Positions 23,772-32,280 of a DNA stretch of 34,382 nt are shown in pieces. The notes beneath the pieces are model-generated. The model saw nothing but the letters and a program-made list of their open reading frames with translations, made no database searches and was not told the DNA's origin. The translations under genes were made by a program, and so were the position numbers. Origin of the DNA: Bifidobacterium breve (GTDB lineage: Bacteria; Bacteroidota; Bacteroidia; Flavobacteriales; Flavobacteriaceae); the NCBI GenBank assembly GCA_943326765.2, contig CALPUN020000004.1:1-34382 (forward strand). The letters run 5' to 3'. Position 1 is the stretch's first letter. Every line of letters starts with the position of its first letter.

Positions 23772-26700
23772 ATGAAAAATATTTTCCTATTCTTTATTTT
23801 CCTATTTACTAGTATTTCTTTTGGGCAACAAAAGGGTGACATTATTATTGCATGGAGCCCAAAATCTGCGGTCATTATTGGAGAAACCAAAATGATTGTC
23901 CCTCAGTTTAAGCCCGCCAATTTTCAGTTTGACAGTTACAACAAACAATTACTTTTTACTTCAAAAATTGCTACTTCAGGCGAAGTTGATGAGAAATCGC
24001 TTATCATTTCAAATGTTGTCTACGAAACGATTGCCCCTTCCGAATTAGGAGAGTTAGATCCAAAATCAATCCCAACGGCTGTTCAAGCTTCGGCCAAAAA
24101 CAAAAAAGCTCGGGAGATTAGCAGCACCATTCTTTCTATTTCACCGATTATTAAAGACGGTTCCGATTATAAAAAAATAATTTCCTTCTCCTACACTTTA
24201 GCTGCTCAAAGAAACCGAACAACTGCAACAAACTCCGAATTCAATCAAATTTCAAATTCCGTTTTAGCCTCAGGAGAATGGTATCGCTTTTATGTGGTTT
24301 CGTCAGGGGTTTACATTTTGAATAAAAGTTTTTTCATCCAACTCGGCATCAACGCGAATGTTGTCGACCCTAGAAAAATTAAGATTTATGGCAACGGAGG
24401 GCGAATGATTCCGCTTAAAAATAGCGACTATTATCCTGCCGATTTAAAAGAAAATGCGATTCAAGTCATTGGCGAAAGTGATGGTGTTTTTAACGATCCA
24501 GATTATGCATTGTTTTATGCCGAAGGTGTTGACCAATGGAGCGCAGAAAGCCAAACAAATAACAATCTTTACGATTCCAAATCCTACTACTATATTAACG
24601 TTCAAGGAGAAGACGGAAAACGCATTCAAACTATTGCGGAACCAACCGGCGCAAGCACCATTAGCATTCCTACTTTTGACGATACCCAATACCACGAAGT
24701 AGACAATGTGAATATCGTACGTCTGGGCAGACGTTGGTTCGGGGAAGAATTTGACGGATCCAACGAACAGGATTTCAATTTTAACATTCCAAACATAGAC
24801 ACTTCGGTTCCTGTCAATTTAAAAATATACACCGCTGCCATTTCCTATATAGGCACCACTTTTACAGCTAAAGCTAACGGCCAAGCAGCCGGATCCTTAG
24901 CAATCCCAGCTATTGGAGGTTCTAGGAAAGCAGAATGGAAAGAATTAAGCACACCAATTCCCGCTTCTGAAAATATAAAAATTTCCCTAAGCTATAACAA
25001 CAATGGGGTTCCGGATGCTAAAGGGTATTTGGATTATATTAGACTCAAATCGAAGCGATTCCTAAAAGGCTATGGAAGACAATTCCCATTTCAATATGAA
25101 GCCGCAAGCACGGGAACTGGTATTGGAGAATATCAGTTTACCAATGCCGCTTCTATTCAACAAATTTGGGACATTACTGATTTATTCAATGTTACTAAGA
25201 TTGAAAATCCGAATCAAAACACGTTCTCTTTCAAAGCCAATTTAGGAGAAGTGAGAAAGTACGTGGCGGTTTCTGGAAACAATTATTACGTTCCTCTTCA
25301 AGATGCTCAAAGTAGAGTCTTCAATCAAAATTTAAAAGGCACTATTTTTAACAATAGTCAAGGTCAATTTGAAGATATTGATTATTTGATTGTAACGCCA
25401 AATAGTTTAGCTGCCCAAGCCGAAAAATTGGCTAATTTTCACCGGCAGTATTCCAATTTAAATGTAAAAGTCGTCTCCTTAGAGCAAATCTATAAAGAGT
25501 TCTGTTCTGGAAAACAAGATATTGGCGCCATTCGAAATTTTGTCAAATACGTCTATTTCAATGCTTCATCCCCAGACCGAAAAGTAAAATACTTGAATCT
25601 TTTTGGCGATGCCTCCTACGATTTTAAAAATCGAATTAGCAATAACAGCAACGTGGTCCCTATTTACCACGCTCTAAACAGCTATACCGTAGACCCCAGC
25701 TCTTTTGCCACCGATGATTATTTCGGACTAATGGATGACAACGAAGGGAATGTCGATTTATCGCAAGAAGGGCTTGACATTGCTGTTGGCAGAATGATTG
25801 CAAACAATGTCGTTCAAGCGGACCAACTCGTTAACAAAGTCATTGATTACTACGACATCAAATCTTACGGAAATTGGCGTAACAATTTAGTTCTAGTAGC
25901 CGACGATGCAGATGTGAGCGGCGATCGCACCTTGCAATCCAGCATTAACAATATGACCGATGTCATTGTGGCGCAAAAACCCTTTATGAATTTCAAAAAA
26001 ATTCTTTTGGATTCCTATGTTCAAGAAACTTCTGCCGGAGGAAATCGGTATCCTAAAGCTCGAAAAGACATCTTCGAAGCCTTTGAAAAAGGAGCTTTAG
26101 TTTTTAACTATTTAGGCCATGGTGGTGAAGATGGTTTGTCGCAGGAACGTGTTTGGGAAAAATCAGATGGTCAAAATTTAAGAAATCGCTATAAATATCC
26201 TTTGTTTATTACCATTACCTGCGAATTTTCTAGATTCGACAATCCCTACCGGCCAACAGCTGGAGAATACACTTATTGGAATCCTAGCGGCGGTGCCATT
26301 TCTATGATTACTACTGTTCGAGAAATCTTTCAATCCACCGGACAAGATTTCAATGATACCTTAGCAAAATATTTATTTTCGTATGGTTCAAATGAATATA
26401 CTTCTATAGCGGATGCTTTACGATTGGCAAAAAATGATTTTGCTCCGCGAACTGACGTAGTGTTTTATTTGGGCGACCCTGCTTTGATTTTAGCCATCCC
26501 GAAACCAAAAATTAATTTAACTAAAGTCAACGATGTACCTATAACTGGAGCTATTGACGATTTCAAATCTTTAGCCTATGTGAAATTATCGGGGGAGGTA
26601 ACGGATGAAAACAACAATCCACTTCCTGCCTACAATGGCGAATTGGCTGTTCAGGTTTTTGATAAAAATATTATTCGAACCACATTAAACAATGACAACA

Positions 26701-27587
26701 ATAGCCCCCCTATTAATTTTAGCATATTAGGAGAAACGATCTTTAGAGGCAATGCCACCATTAAAAACGGACAATTTGATTTCGGGTTTGTGGTTCCTAG
26801 AGACATTACCATTGCTCCCGGAAATGGTCGTATCAGTTTTTATAGCAAACGCGGCCAAATTCTTTTTGACAAAACGGGTTACAACAACACCATTCGTGTG
26901 GGCGGCATCAACTTAAATGCTGCAGCAGATAATATTGCACCGAAAGTAAGGCTTTTTATGAATGATCAAAATTTCATTTCGGGTGGCATTACCAATTCTT
27001 CCCCAATATTTTTAGCGTATTTGGAAGATGAAAACGGAATCAATACGGCCAGCGGTATCGGACATGATATTGTGGCTATTTTAGATGGTGATGAAAATAA
27101 TCCCTACAAACTCAACGATTGTTACGAGACGGAACTTGACAATTACAAAAAAGGGAACGTAAAATATCTGTTCCGAAACTTAAGCAAAGGATTGCACACC
27201 ATTACCTTCAAAGCTTGGGATGTTTATAATAATTTGGTAACTGCCGACATTCAGTTTCTAGTGTTAGGAGATGAGTCCGTTCAAATTACCAATGTCCTAA
27301 ACTATCCAAACCCTTTTGTGAATTATACTCAATTTTGGTTTTCCCATAACAAACCTTTCGAACCGCTAGAAGTTCAGGTTCAAGTATTAACCATTACCGG
27401 GAAGTTGGTTTGGACAAAAAATCAAATTATTACTACCGATGGTTTCTTGTCTAGAGAAATTTCTTGGGATGGTAAAGATGATTTCGGGGATAAAATTGGA
27501 AAAGGAGTCTATGTATACAAGCTCACCGTCAAGTCGGTTTTAACGAATACCAAAACAGAAAAATACGAGAAACTTGTAATCCTTTAA
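23772..27587 (+). CDS. porU: Type IX secretion system sortase PorU
   Basis: PorU is the outer-membrane-associated C25 family protease that cleaves the C-terminal domain from type IX secretion substrates and attaches them to the cell surface. The 1271-residue product starts with a signal peptide (MKNIFLFFIFLFTSISFGQQ). The gingipain-like catalytic pair is visible: His783 in YLGHGGEDGLS and Cys817 in TITCEFSRF. At the C-terminus (about 1175-1271) is a sorting-domain-like segment: LNYPNPFVNYTQF, then WDGKDDFGDKIGKGVYVYKL, ending in KYEKLVIL. PorU keeps this domain uncleaved. porV follows directly, with its own promoter inside the porU end. Confidence 0.95.
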   Translation: MKNIFLFFIFLFTSISFGQQKGDIIIAWSPKSAVIIGETKMIVPQFKPANFQFDSYNKQLLFTSKIATSGEVDEKSLIISNVVYETIAPSELGELDPKSIPTAVQASAKNKKAREISSTILSISPIIKDGSDYKKIISFSYTLAAQRNRTTATNSEFNQISNSVLASGEWYRFYVVSSGVYILNKSFFIQLGINANVVDPRKIKIYGNGGRMIPLKNSDYYPADLKENAIQVIGESDGVFNDPDYALFYAEGVDQWSAESQTNNNLYDSKSYYYINVQGEDGKRIQTIAEPTGASTISIPTFDDTQYHEVDNVNIVRLGRRWFGEEFDGSNEQDFNFNIPNIDTSVPVNLKIYTAAISYIGTTFTAKANGQAAGSLAIPAIGGSRKAEWKELSTPIPASENIKISLSYNNNGVPDAKGYLDYIRLKSKRFLKGYGRQFPFQYEAASTGTGIGEYQFTNAASIQQIWDITDLFNVTKIENPNQNTFSFKANLGEVRKYVAVSGNNYYVPLQDAQSRVFNQNLKGTIFNNSQGQFEDIDYLIVTPNSLAAQAEKLANFHRQYSNLNVKVVSLEQIYKEFCSGKQDIGAIRNFVKYVYFNASSPDRKVKYLNLFGDASYDFKNRISNNSNVVPIYHALNSYTVDPSSFATDDYFGLMDDNEGNVDLSQEGLDIAVGRMIANNVVQADQLVNKVIDYYDIKSYGNWRNNLVLVADDADVSGDRTLQSSINNMTDVIVAQKPFMNFKKILLDSYVQETSAGGNRYPKARKDIFEAFEKGALVFNYLGHGGEDGLSQERVWEKSDGQNLRNRYKYPLFITITCEFSRFDNPYRPTAGEYTYWNPSGGAISMITTVREIFQSTGQDFNDTLAKYLFSYGSNEYTSIADALRLAKNDFAPRTDVVFYLGDPALILAIPKPKINLTKVNDVPITGAIDDFKSLAYVKLSGEVTDENNNPLPAYNGELAVQVFDKNIIRTTLNNDNNSPPINFSILGETIFRGNATIKNGQFDFGFVVPRDITIAPGNGRISFYSKRGQILFDKTGYNNTIRVGGINLNAAADNIAPKVRLFMNDQNFISGGITNSSPIFLAYLEDENGINTASGIGHDIVAILDGDENNPYKLNDCYETELDNYKKGNVKYLFRNLSKGLHTITFKAWDVYNNLVTADIQFLVLGDESVQITNVLNYPNPFVNYTQFWFSHNKPFEPLEVQVQVLTITGKLVWTKNQIITTDGFLSREISWDGKDDFGDKIGKGVYVYKLTVKSVLTNTKTEKYEKLVIL

Positions 27588-27603
27588 TAAAATACTATAT
27601 TTG
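27574..27603 (+). promoter_or_regulatory. Promoter of porV
   Basis: TTG (27574-27576), 19 bases, and TATATTTG (27596-27603) match the Bacteroidota consensus in sequence and spacing. The -33 box lies inside the last codons of porU, and the leader is about 15-20 bases. porV can thus be made without porU. Confidence 0.75.
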
Positions 27604-27623
27604 TAAACTTTTAAAAATTTAGA

Positions 27624-28823
27624 ATGAAAAAAATTGCAGCCTTATTACTTTGTATCACTACCGCCCAATTTGCTGAGGCCCAAGTAAGAGTAATCACTAC
27701 TGGAGTTCCCTTTCTATTAGTTGCCGCCGACGCCCGCGCTGCTGGTATGGGAGATAATGGTGTCGCTACTTCCCCTGATGCCTTTTCCCAACAATGGAAC
27801 CCTGCGAAATTTGCATTTTCTACTGATAAACAAGGATTTTCTGTGGGTTATACGCCCTATTTGGTAGAACTAGTAAATGATATCTCGCTTTCTCAAGTGT
27901 CTTACTTTAACCGCTTCAACGAGCACAGTGCCTTTGCAGGAAGTATTCGTTATTTTAGTTTGGGAGAAATTGAATTAAGAGAAAAAGTAGACGATATTCC
28001 AACAGTAGTAAAACCTGCTGAATATGCCTTAGACTTATCGTATGCCTTACAACTTAGCGAACATTTCTCGATGTCGGTTGGAGGACGTTATATTCGTTCT
28101 AATTTAAGAATTCCAACGGAAGGAACTAATTCGGCAGCAGCCACTTCCTTTGCTTTTGATGTTTCTGGCTATTACCAATCCGAAGAAATGGCCTTTAATG
28201 ATTTCAACGGAAAATTACGCTGGGGATTTAATTTACAAAATCTAGGTCCAAAAATTAACTACGACAAAGCGCAAGGAGATGCTGGGTCGAACTTCCTACC
28301 TTCCAACTTAAAAGTGGGATCTGGTTTTGATTTTATTTTGGACGATTACAATAAAGTCTCTTTAAATGTAGAGTTTAACAAATTATTAGTTCCAACACCT
28401 ATCGATCCAAAGCCAACAGACTTAAATGCCGATGGTGATTTTACGGATACTGTAAATGGCGTAAATGAAAATGGAATTGCTCAAGCCAATATTGACTATG
28501 ACAAAATAGGTTGGGTTTCGGGTGTATTCAAATCTTTTAATGACGCCCCTGGCGGATTCAAAGAAGAATTCAAAGAAATTACTTATTCTGCAGGAGCAGA
28601 GTATTTGTACCAAGATTCCTTCGCGTTCCGATTGGGGTATTTCCACGAAAGCCCCGACAAAGGAGCTAGAAAATTTTTATCGCTAGGCGCCGGATTTAAA
28701 TACAACATTGTAAAAGTAGATGTATCGTATCTGTTCTCTACTTCTTCTGTTAAAAACCCATTAGAAAACACACTCCGATTCTCGCTAAGCTTTGCTTTCG
28801 GAGACAAATACGATGAATATTAA
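27624..28823 (+). CDS. porV: Type IX secretion outer-membrane protein PorV
   Basis: PorV (LptO) is a FadL-like beta-barrel that shuttles secreted substrates from the translocon to the PorU sortase. The 399-residue product has a signal peptide (MKKIAALLLCITTAQFAEAQ) and the conserved opening TGVPFLLVAADARAAGMGDN-x-G, followed by SQQWNPAKFAF, all typical of PorV. The C-terminal strand ends with aromatic-rich FSLSFAFGDKY, as barrels do. A Gly/Asp-rich loop (PKPTDLNADGDFTDTVNG) may face outward. A strong 15-bp terminator follows. Confidence 0.95.
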   Translation: MKKIAALLLCITTAQFAEAQVRVITTGVPFLLVAADARAAGMGDNGVATSPDAFSQQWNPAKFAFSTDKQGFSVGYTPYLVELVNDISLSQVSYFNRFNEHSAFAGSIRYFSLGEIELREKVDDIPTVVKPAEYALDLSYALQLSEHFSMSVGGRYIRSNLRIPTEGTNSAAATSFAFDVSGYYQSEEMAFNDFNGKLRWGFNLQNLGPKINYDKAQGDAGSNFLPSNLKVGSGFDFILDDYNKVSLNVEFNKLLVPTPIDPKPTDLNADGDFTDTVNGVNENGIAQANIDYDKIGWVSGVFKSFNDAPGGFKEEFKEITYSAGAEYLYQDSFAFRLGYFHESPDKGARKFLSLGAGFKYNIVKVDVSYLFSTSSVKNPLENTLRFSLSFAFGDKYDEY

Positions 28824-28842
28824 TAGTCCTAAATTAATAATT

Positions 28843-28882
28843 AAAAATCCAAATTTCTATTTTTGAAATTTGGATTTTTTTT
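28843..28882 (+). terminator. Strong intrinsic terminator after porV
   Basis: A perfect 15-bp inverted repeat, 28843-28857 with 28865-28879, encloses a 7-base loop and runs into eight Ts. It sits 11 bases before the cdd start codon, so cdd has no room for its own promoter and likely relies on read-through. Confidence 0.93.
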
Positions 28883-28893
28883 CCCAATAAAGT

Positions 28894-29376
28894 ATGAAAA
28901 ACATTTCTGTAACTACCCACCTTTCGGTTTTTGAAACCCTTCTGGAATTGCCAAATGAAATTCAAGATTTGATGGCACAAGCCATTGCTATTCGCAAAAC
29001 AGCTTATGCTCCTTACTCCAGATTTAGAGTCGGCGCTGCCCTTCTTCTAGACAACGGAAAAGTAGTCTTAGGATCCAATCAAGAAAACGCTGCTTATCCT
29101 TCCGGATTGTGCGCTGAACGGGTGGCTATCTTTCACGCAGGAGCGGTTTATCCCAACGCCAGAATTGTAAAAATGGCTATTACAGCAGCCTCCGACACCA
29201 ATACGACGACCGCTCCAATTCCGCCTTGTGGTGCTTGCCGACAATCGATTGCTGAATACGAATCCAAACAGGAATATCCAATCGAAATTTATTTTATGGG
29301 GGAAACCGGAACAATTCATAAATCGGATTCACTCAAAAATTTACTCCCCTTTACCTTCGATAAAAACTTCTTGTAG
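28894..29376 (+). CDS. cdd: Cytidine deaminase
   Basis: The enzyme deaminates cytidine and deoxycytidine to uridine in pyrimidine salvage. The 160-residue length is slightly above the usual 130-140 of homotetrameric Cdd because of an N-terminal extension. Zinc and catalytic residues are Cys73 and Glu75 in CAERVAIF and Cys112 and Cys115 in PPCGACRQ. YAPYSRFRVGAALL is the substrate-binding loop. It sits between porV and pdhA on the same strand; the porV terminator and the pdhA promoter isolate it. Confidence 0.95.
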   Translation: MKNISVTTHLSVFETLLELPNEIQDLMAQAIAIRKTAYAPYSRFRVGAALLLDNGKVVLGSNQENAAYPSGLCAERVAIFHAGAVYPNARIVKMAITAASDTNTTTAPIPPCGACRQSIAEYESKQEYPIEIYFMGETGTIHKSDSLKNLLPFTFDKNFL

Positions 29377-29425
29377 AAACGTAAAAAATTACTCCTTTAA
29401 ATTTTAGTTCTTAGTCGGAATGTTT

Positions 29426-29444
29426 TACTTTTGCGATTCGCAAA
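29426..29444 (+). promoter_or_regulatory. pdhA promoter element overlapped by a perfect 15-bp palindrome
   Basis: TACTTTTG (29426-29433) matches the -7 consensus. TTTGCGATTCGCAAA (29430-29444) is a perfect palindrome with 7-base arms around one base. It covers the end of the -7 box and the expected start site, the usual place for a repressor operator. The pdhA ATG is 72 bases further on. No clear -33 TTG is present (TTA at 29404-29406). Confidence 0.5.
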
Positions 29445-29516
29445 TTTGTGTGTGAGTGAACTATTTTGCGTTGTATTCAATGTTTATTTAAAAATAACGC
29501 TTTATCAAAAGTAAAA

Positions 29517-30515
29517 ATGAAAGAAGTTACAAAAGAAGTTTATTTGAAGTGGTATGAAGACATGCTGCTTTGGAGAAAATTTGAAGACAAACTAGCCGCA
29601 CTTTACATTCAACAAAAAGTTAGAGGTTTTCTGCACTTATATAACGGTCAAGAAGCTGTTCTCGCTGGCGCATTGTACGCGATGGATTTGACTAAAGACA
29701 AAATGATTACGGCCTATAGAAATCACGTGCAACCAATTGGAATGGGTGTTGATCCCAAAGCGGTGATGGCAGAGCTTTTAGGAAAAGTTACTGGAACTTC
29801 CAAAGGAATGGGTGGATCTATGCACATCTTCTCTAAAGAAAAAGGATTTTATGGCGGACACGGTATCGTTGGGGCTCAAATCCCAGTGGGAGCCGGAATC
29901 GCTTTTGCCGATCAATATTTTAATACGGGTGGCGTTACCTTGACCTATTTTGGTGACGGTGCTGCCCGACAAGGTTCGCTTCATGAAGCTTTTAATATGG
30001 CGATGTTGTGGAAACTTCCCGTTGTTTTTATTGTAGAAAATAACGGTTATGCTATGGGAACATCCGTAGAACGAACTGCCAATCACACCGATATTTGGAA
30101 ACTTGGTTTAGGATATGAAATGCCTTGTGGACCTGTAGACGGAATGAATCCGGTGAAAGTAGCCGAAGCAATGCACGAAGCTATCGACAGAGCCCGTCGC
30201 GGTGACGGACCAACATTTTTAGAAATGAAAACGTACCGCTACCGAGGACACTCTATGTCGGATGCGCAATTATACCGATCCAAAGAAGAAGTAGAAGAAT
30301 ATAGAAAAATTGATCCTATCACACAAGTTTTGGATGTGATTAAAGATCAAAAATTTGCTACCGATGCTGAAATCGAAGCCATTGACGAACGAGTGAAAAA
30401 CCTTGTAGAAGAATGTGCCACCTTTGCTGAAGAATCTCCGTTCCCAGAAGTACAACAATTGTACGACGTGGTATACGAACAAGAAAATTATCCATTTATT
30501 CCACATAAACTATAA
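29517..30515 (+). CDS. pdhA: Pyruvate dehydrogenase E1 component, alpha subunit
   Basis: E1-alpha binds thiamine diphosphate together with E1-beta and decarboxylates pyruvate. The 332-residue length is standard. The thiamine diphosphate motif is FGDGAARQG followed by VVFIVENNGYAMGT, and YRYRGHSMSDAQLYR carries the conserved loop of this subunit. The ATG at 29517 gives the usual N-terminus (MKEVTKEVYLKWYEDML); the frame is open 17 codons further but only to a TTG. pdhC starts six bases after the stop, so the pair forms an operon. The E1-beta gene is absent here and must be elsewhere. Confidence 0.96.
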   Translation: MKEVTKEVYLKWYEDMLLWRKFEDKLAALYIQQKVRGFLHLYNGQEAVLAGALYAMDLTKDKMITAYRNHVQPIGMGVDPKAVMAELLGKVTGTSKGMGGSMHIFSKEKGFYGGHGIVGAQIPVGAGIAFADQYFNTGGVTLTYFGDGAARQGSLHEAFNMAMLWKLPVVFIVENNGYAMGTSVERTANHTDIWKLGLGYEMPCGPVDGMNPVKVAEAMHEAIDRARRGDGPTFLEMKTYRYRGHSMSDAQLYRSKEEVEEYRKIDPITQVLDVIKDQKFATDAEIEAIDERVKNLVEECATFAEESPFPEVQQLYDVVYEQENYPFIPHKL

Positions 30516-30521
30516 TCGATT

Positions 30522-32168
30522 ATGGCAAAAATTATCACGATGCCACGCTTGAGTGATACTATGACCGAAGGAGTTGTAGCGAAATGGCTTAAGAAAGTGG
30601 GCGATAAAATTAGCGAAGGAGATATCTTAGCTGAAATTGAAACCGACAAAGCAACGATGGAATTTGAATCATTCAATTCCGGAACGCTTTTGCATATCGG
30701 AATTCATGAAGGCGAAACCGCTCCCGTTGATGCGCTCTTAGCCATCATTGGTGCCGAAGGAGAAGACATTACTCCACTATTGAATGCTGCTAAACAAGCT
30801 GCTACAACTTCAGCTCCAGTAGAAGAAGATGAAAAAGCTGAAGGCACACCATCAACCGACAACCAACAACCGACAACCACTTTACCAAAAGGGGTCGTTG
30901 TGGTGACCATGCCGCGCTTAAGCGATACCATGACCGACGGTACTGTAGCGACTTGGTTGAAAAAAATTGGAGATACAATAGCCGAAGGAGATATATTAGC
31001 CGAAATCGAAACCGATAAAGCTACCATGGAATTTGAATCTTTCAACGCTGGAACTTTATTGTTCATCGGCGTTAACGAAGGCGAAACCGCACCTGTCGAT
31101 AGCGTACTTGCCATTATTGGACCTGCAGGTACTGACATTACAGGCATCGCAGAAAATTATAAAAAAGGTGGTGCCTCAGCAGCAGCTGTATCCCCGAGCA
31201 CAGTTGAAGGGCACAAACCAACAGAAACCACAACAGAAGAAACGATTCAAGTAGTTTCTGACGGAAGAAGAATCTTTATATCGCCATTGGCAAAAAAAAT
31301 AGCGGAAGAAAAAGGCATTAATATCGCTCAGGTAAATGGGTCAGGTGAAAACGGACGTATCGTCAAAAGCGATATCGAAAATTATACGCCCTCGTCGCAA
31401 GGGGTCACCTCGGACGTAGCCGAGGGGCAACCGACAACCAACAACCAACAACCGACAACTGTAAAACCATTTGTTCCTGCTGGAGAAACCTTTACCGAGG
31501 AAATCAAAAATTCGCAAATGCGCAAAATCATTGCGAAACGTTTGTCAGAATCTATCTTCACCGCACCACATTTCTATTTGACTATAGAAGTAGCAATGGA
31601 CGAGGCTATGAAATCAAGAGCGACGATTAACACGATTCCAGACACCAAAGTTTCGTTCAACGATATGGTGATCAAAGCCTGTGCAATGGCGTTGAAAAAA
31701 CATCCGAAAGTAAACTCTCAATGGAGAGAAGACGCTATCATCATTAACCATCATGTCAATGTGGGAGTTGCTGTAGCTGTTGAAGACGGATTGGTAGTAC
31801 CCGTTTTACAATTCACCGATCAAATGAGTTTGTCTCAAATTGGCAATAGCGTAAAAGATTTAGCAGGAAGAGCCAAATCGAAAAAATTACAACCTGCAGA
31901 AATGGAAGGTAGTACTTTTACGGTTTCTAATCTGGGTATGTTTGGTATTTCAGAATTCACTTCTATTATCAATCAACCCAATTCCGCGATTTTATCCGTT
32001 GGCGCTATCGAAGAAAAGCCTGTCGTAAGAAACGGACAAATTGTAGTTGGAAATACCATGAAAGTTACTTTAGCTTGCGATCATAGAACTGTAGATGGTG
32101 CTACTGGAGCACAATTCCTTCAAACACTAAGACAGTATTTGGAAAATCCAGTAACAATGTTAGCCTAA
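30522..32168 (+). CDS. pdhC: Pyruvate dehydrogenase E2, dihydrolipoamide acetyltransferase, with two lipoyl domains
   Basis: E2 is the core of the complex and transfers acetyl groups to CoA. Domains in this 548-residue protein: lipoyl 1 (about 1-77, lipoyl Lys43 in ETDKATMEF), linker 1 (78-123), lipoyl 2 (about 124-204, Lys166 in the same motif), linker 2 (205-246), E1/E3-binding domain (about 247-283, IFISPLAKKIAEEKGI), linker 3 (284-322) and catalytic domain (323-548, His521 and Asp525 in DHRTVDG). The lipoyl domains are a tandem duplication offset by 123 residues. Linkers 1 and 3 contain in-frame copies of repeats found between genes elsewhere in the window, giving QQPTT-type runs. A short intergenic space and terminator follow. 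Confidence 0.96.
   Translation: MAKIITMPRLSDTMTEGVVAKWLKKVGDKISEGDILAEIETDKATMEFESFNSGTLLHIGIHEGETAPVDALLAIIGAEGEDITPLLNAAKQAATTSAPVEEDEKAEGTPSTDNQQPTTTLPKGVVVVTMPRLSDTMTDGTVATWLKKIGDTIAEGDILAEIETDKATMEFESFNAGTLLFIGVNEGETAPVDSVLAIIGPAGTDITGIAENYKKGGASAAAVSPSTVEGHKPTETTTEETIQVVSDGRRIFISPLAKKIAEEKGINIAQVNGSGENGRIVKSDIENYTPSSQGVTSDVAEGQPTTNNQQPTTVKPFVPAGETFTEEIKNSQMRKIIAKRLSESIFTAPHFYLTIEVAMDEAMKSRATINTIPDTKVSFNDMVIKACAMALKKHPKVNSQWREDAIIINHHVNVGVAVAVEDGLVVPVLQFTDQMSLSQIGNSVKDLAGRAKSKKLQPAEMEGSTFTVSNLGMFGISEFTSIINQPNSAILSVGAIEEKPVVRNGQIVVGNTMKVTLACDHRTVDGATGAQFLQTLRQYLENPVTMLA
30853..30880. repeat. CAACCRA heptamer repeat inside pdhC linker 1
   Basis: Four exact 7-base units, CAACCGA, CAACCAA, CAACCGA and CAACCAC, encode residues 111-120 of E2, between the two lipoyl domains. 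Reading frame is kept because the flanks absorb the extra base. Confidence 0.85.
31404..31427. repeat. CGAGNGNAGYCGAGG hairpin repeat inside pdhC linker 3
   Basis: The stretch begins GTCACCTCGG and ends CCGAGGGG. CCTCGG (31408-31413) and CCGAGG (31420-31425) are a 6-bp inverted repeat. It aligns with intergenic copies at 32179-32202 and 34251-34274. It encodes VTSDVAEG, residues 295-302, directly joined to the next repeat. Confidence 0.7.
31428..31460. repeat. CAACCRA heptamer repeat inside pdhC linker 3
   Basis: Units CAACCGA, CAACCAA, CAACCAA, CAACCGA and a partial CAACT encode QPTTNNQQPTT, residues 303-313, between the E1/E3-binding and catalytic domains. Confidence 0.85.
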
Positions 32169-32178
32169 CTAATTTTAC

Positions 32179-32202
32179 CAACCCGAGCGCAGTCGAGGGC
32201 AT
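32179..32202. repeat. CGAGYGCAGTCGAGG repeat after pdhC
   Basis: CCGAGCGCAGTCGAGGG lies 10 bases after the pdhC stop. It shares CGAGYGCAGTCGAGG with the copy at 34251-34274 and a diverged version inside pdhC. The CGA/TCG arms form a short imperfect hairpin. Confidence 0.7.
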
Positions 32203-32216
32203 CATTATTAAAATAC

Positions 32217-32253
32217 AAATTCCCGTTGTGATACTTCAGAACGGGAATTTTTT
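32217..32253 (+). terminator. Intrinsic terminator after pdhC
   Basis: AAATTCCCGTT (32217-32227) and AACGGGAATTT (32240-32250) form a perfect 11-bp stem around a 12-base loop, followed by six Ts in total. It separates the pdh operon from the aminopeptidase gene. Confidence 0.92.
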
Positions 32254-32280
32254 ATTTAATTTACAATATAAATCCACATC

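Noticed and set aside
29466-29516. Seventeen-codon N-terminal extension of PdhA
   Set aside because: It starts at a non-ATG codon, and the family's usual N-terminus begins at the ATG at 29517.
30853-31460. CRISPR-like array in pdhC
   Set aside because: Repeat units are 7 bases without spacers and are translated in frame.
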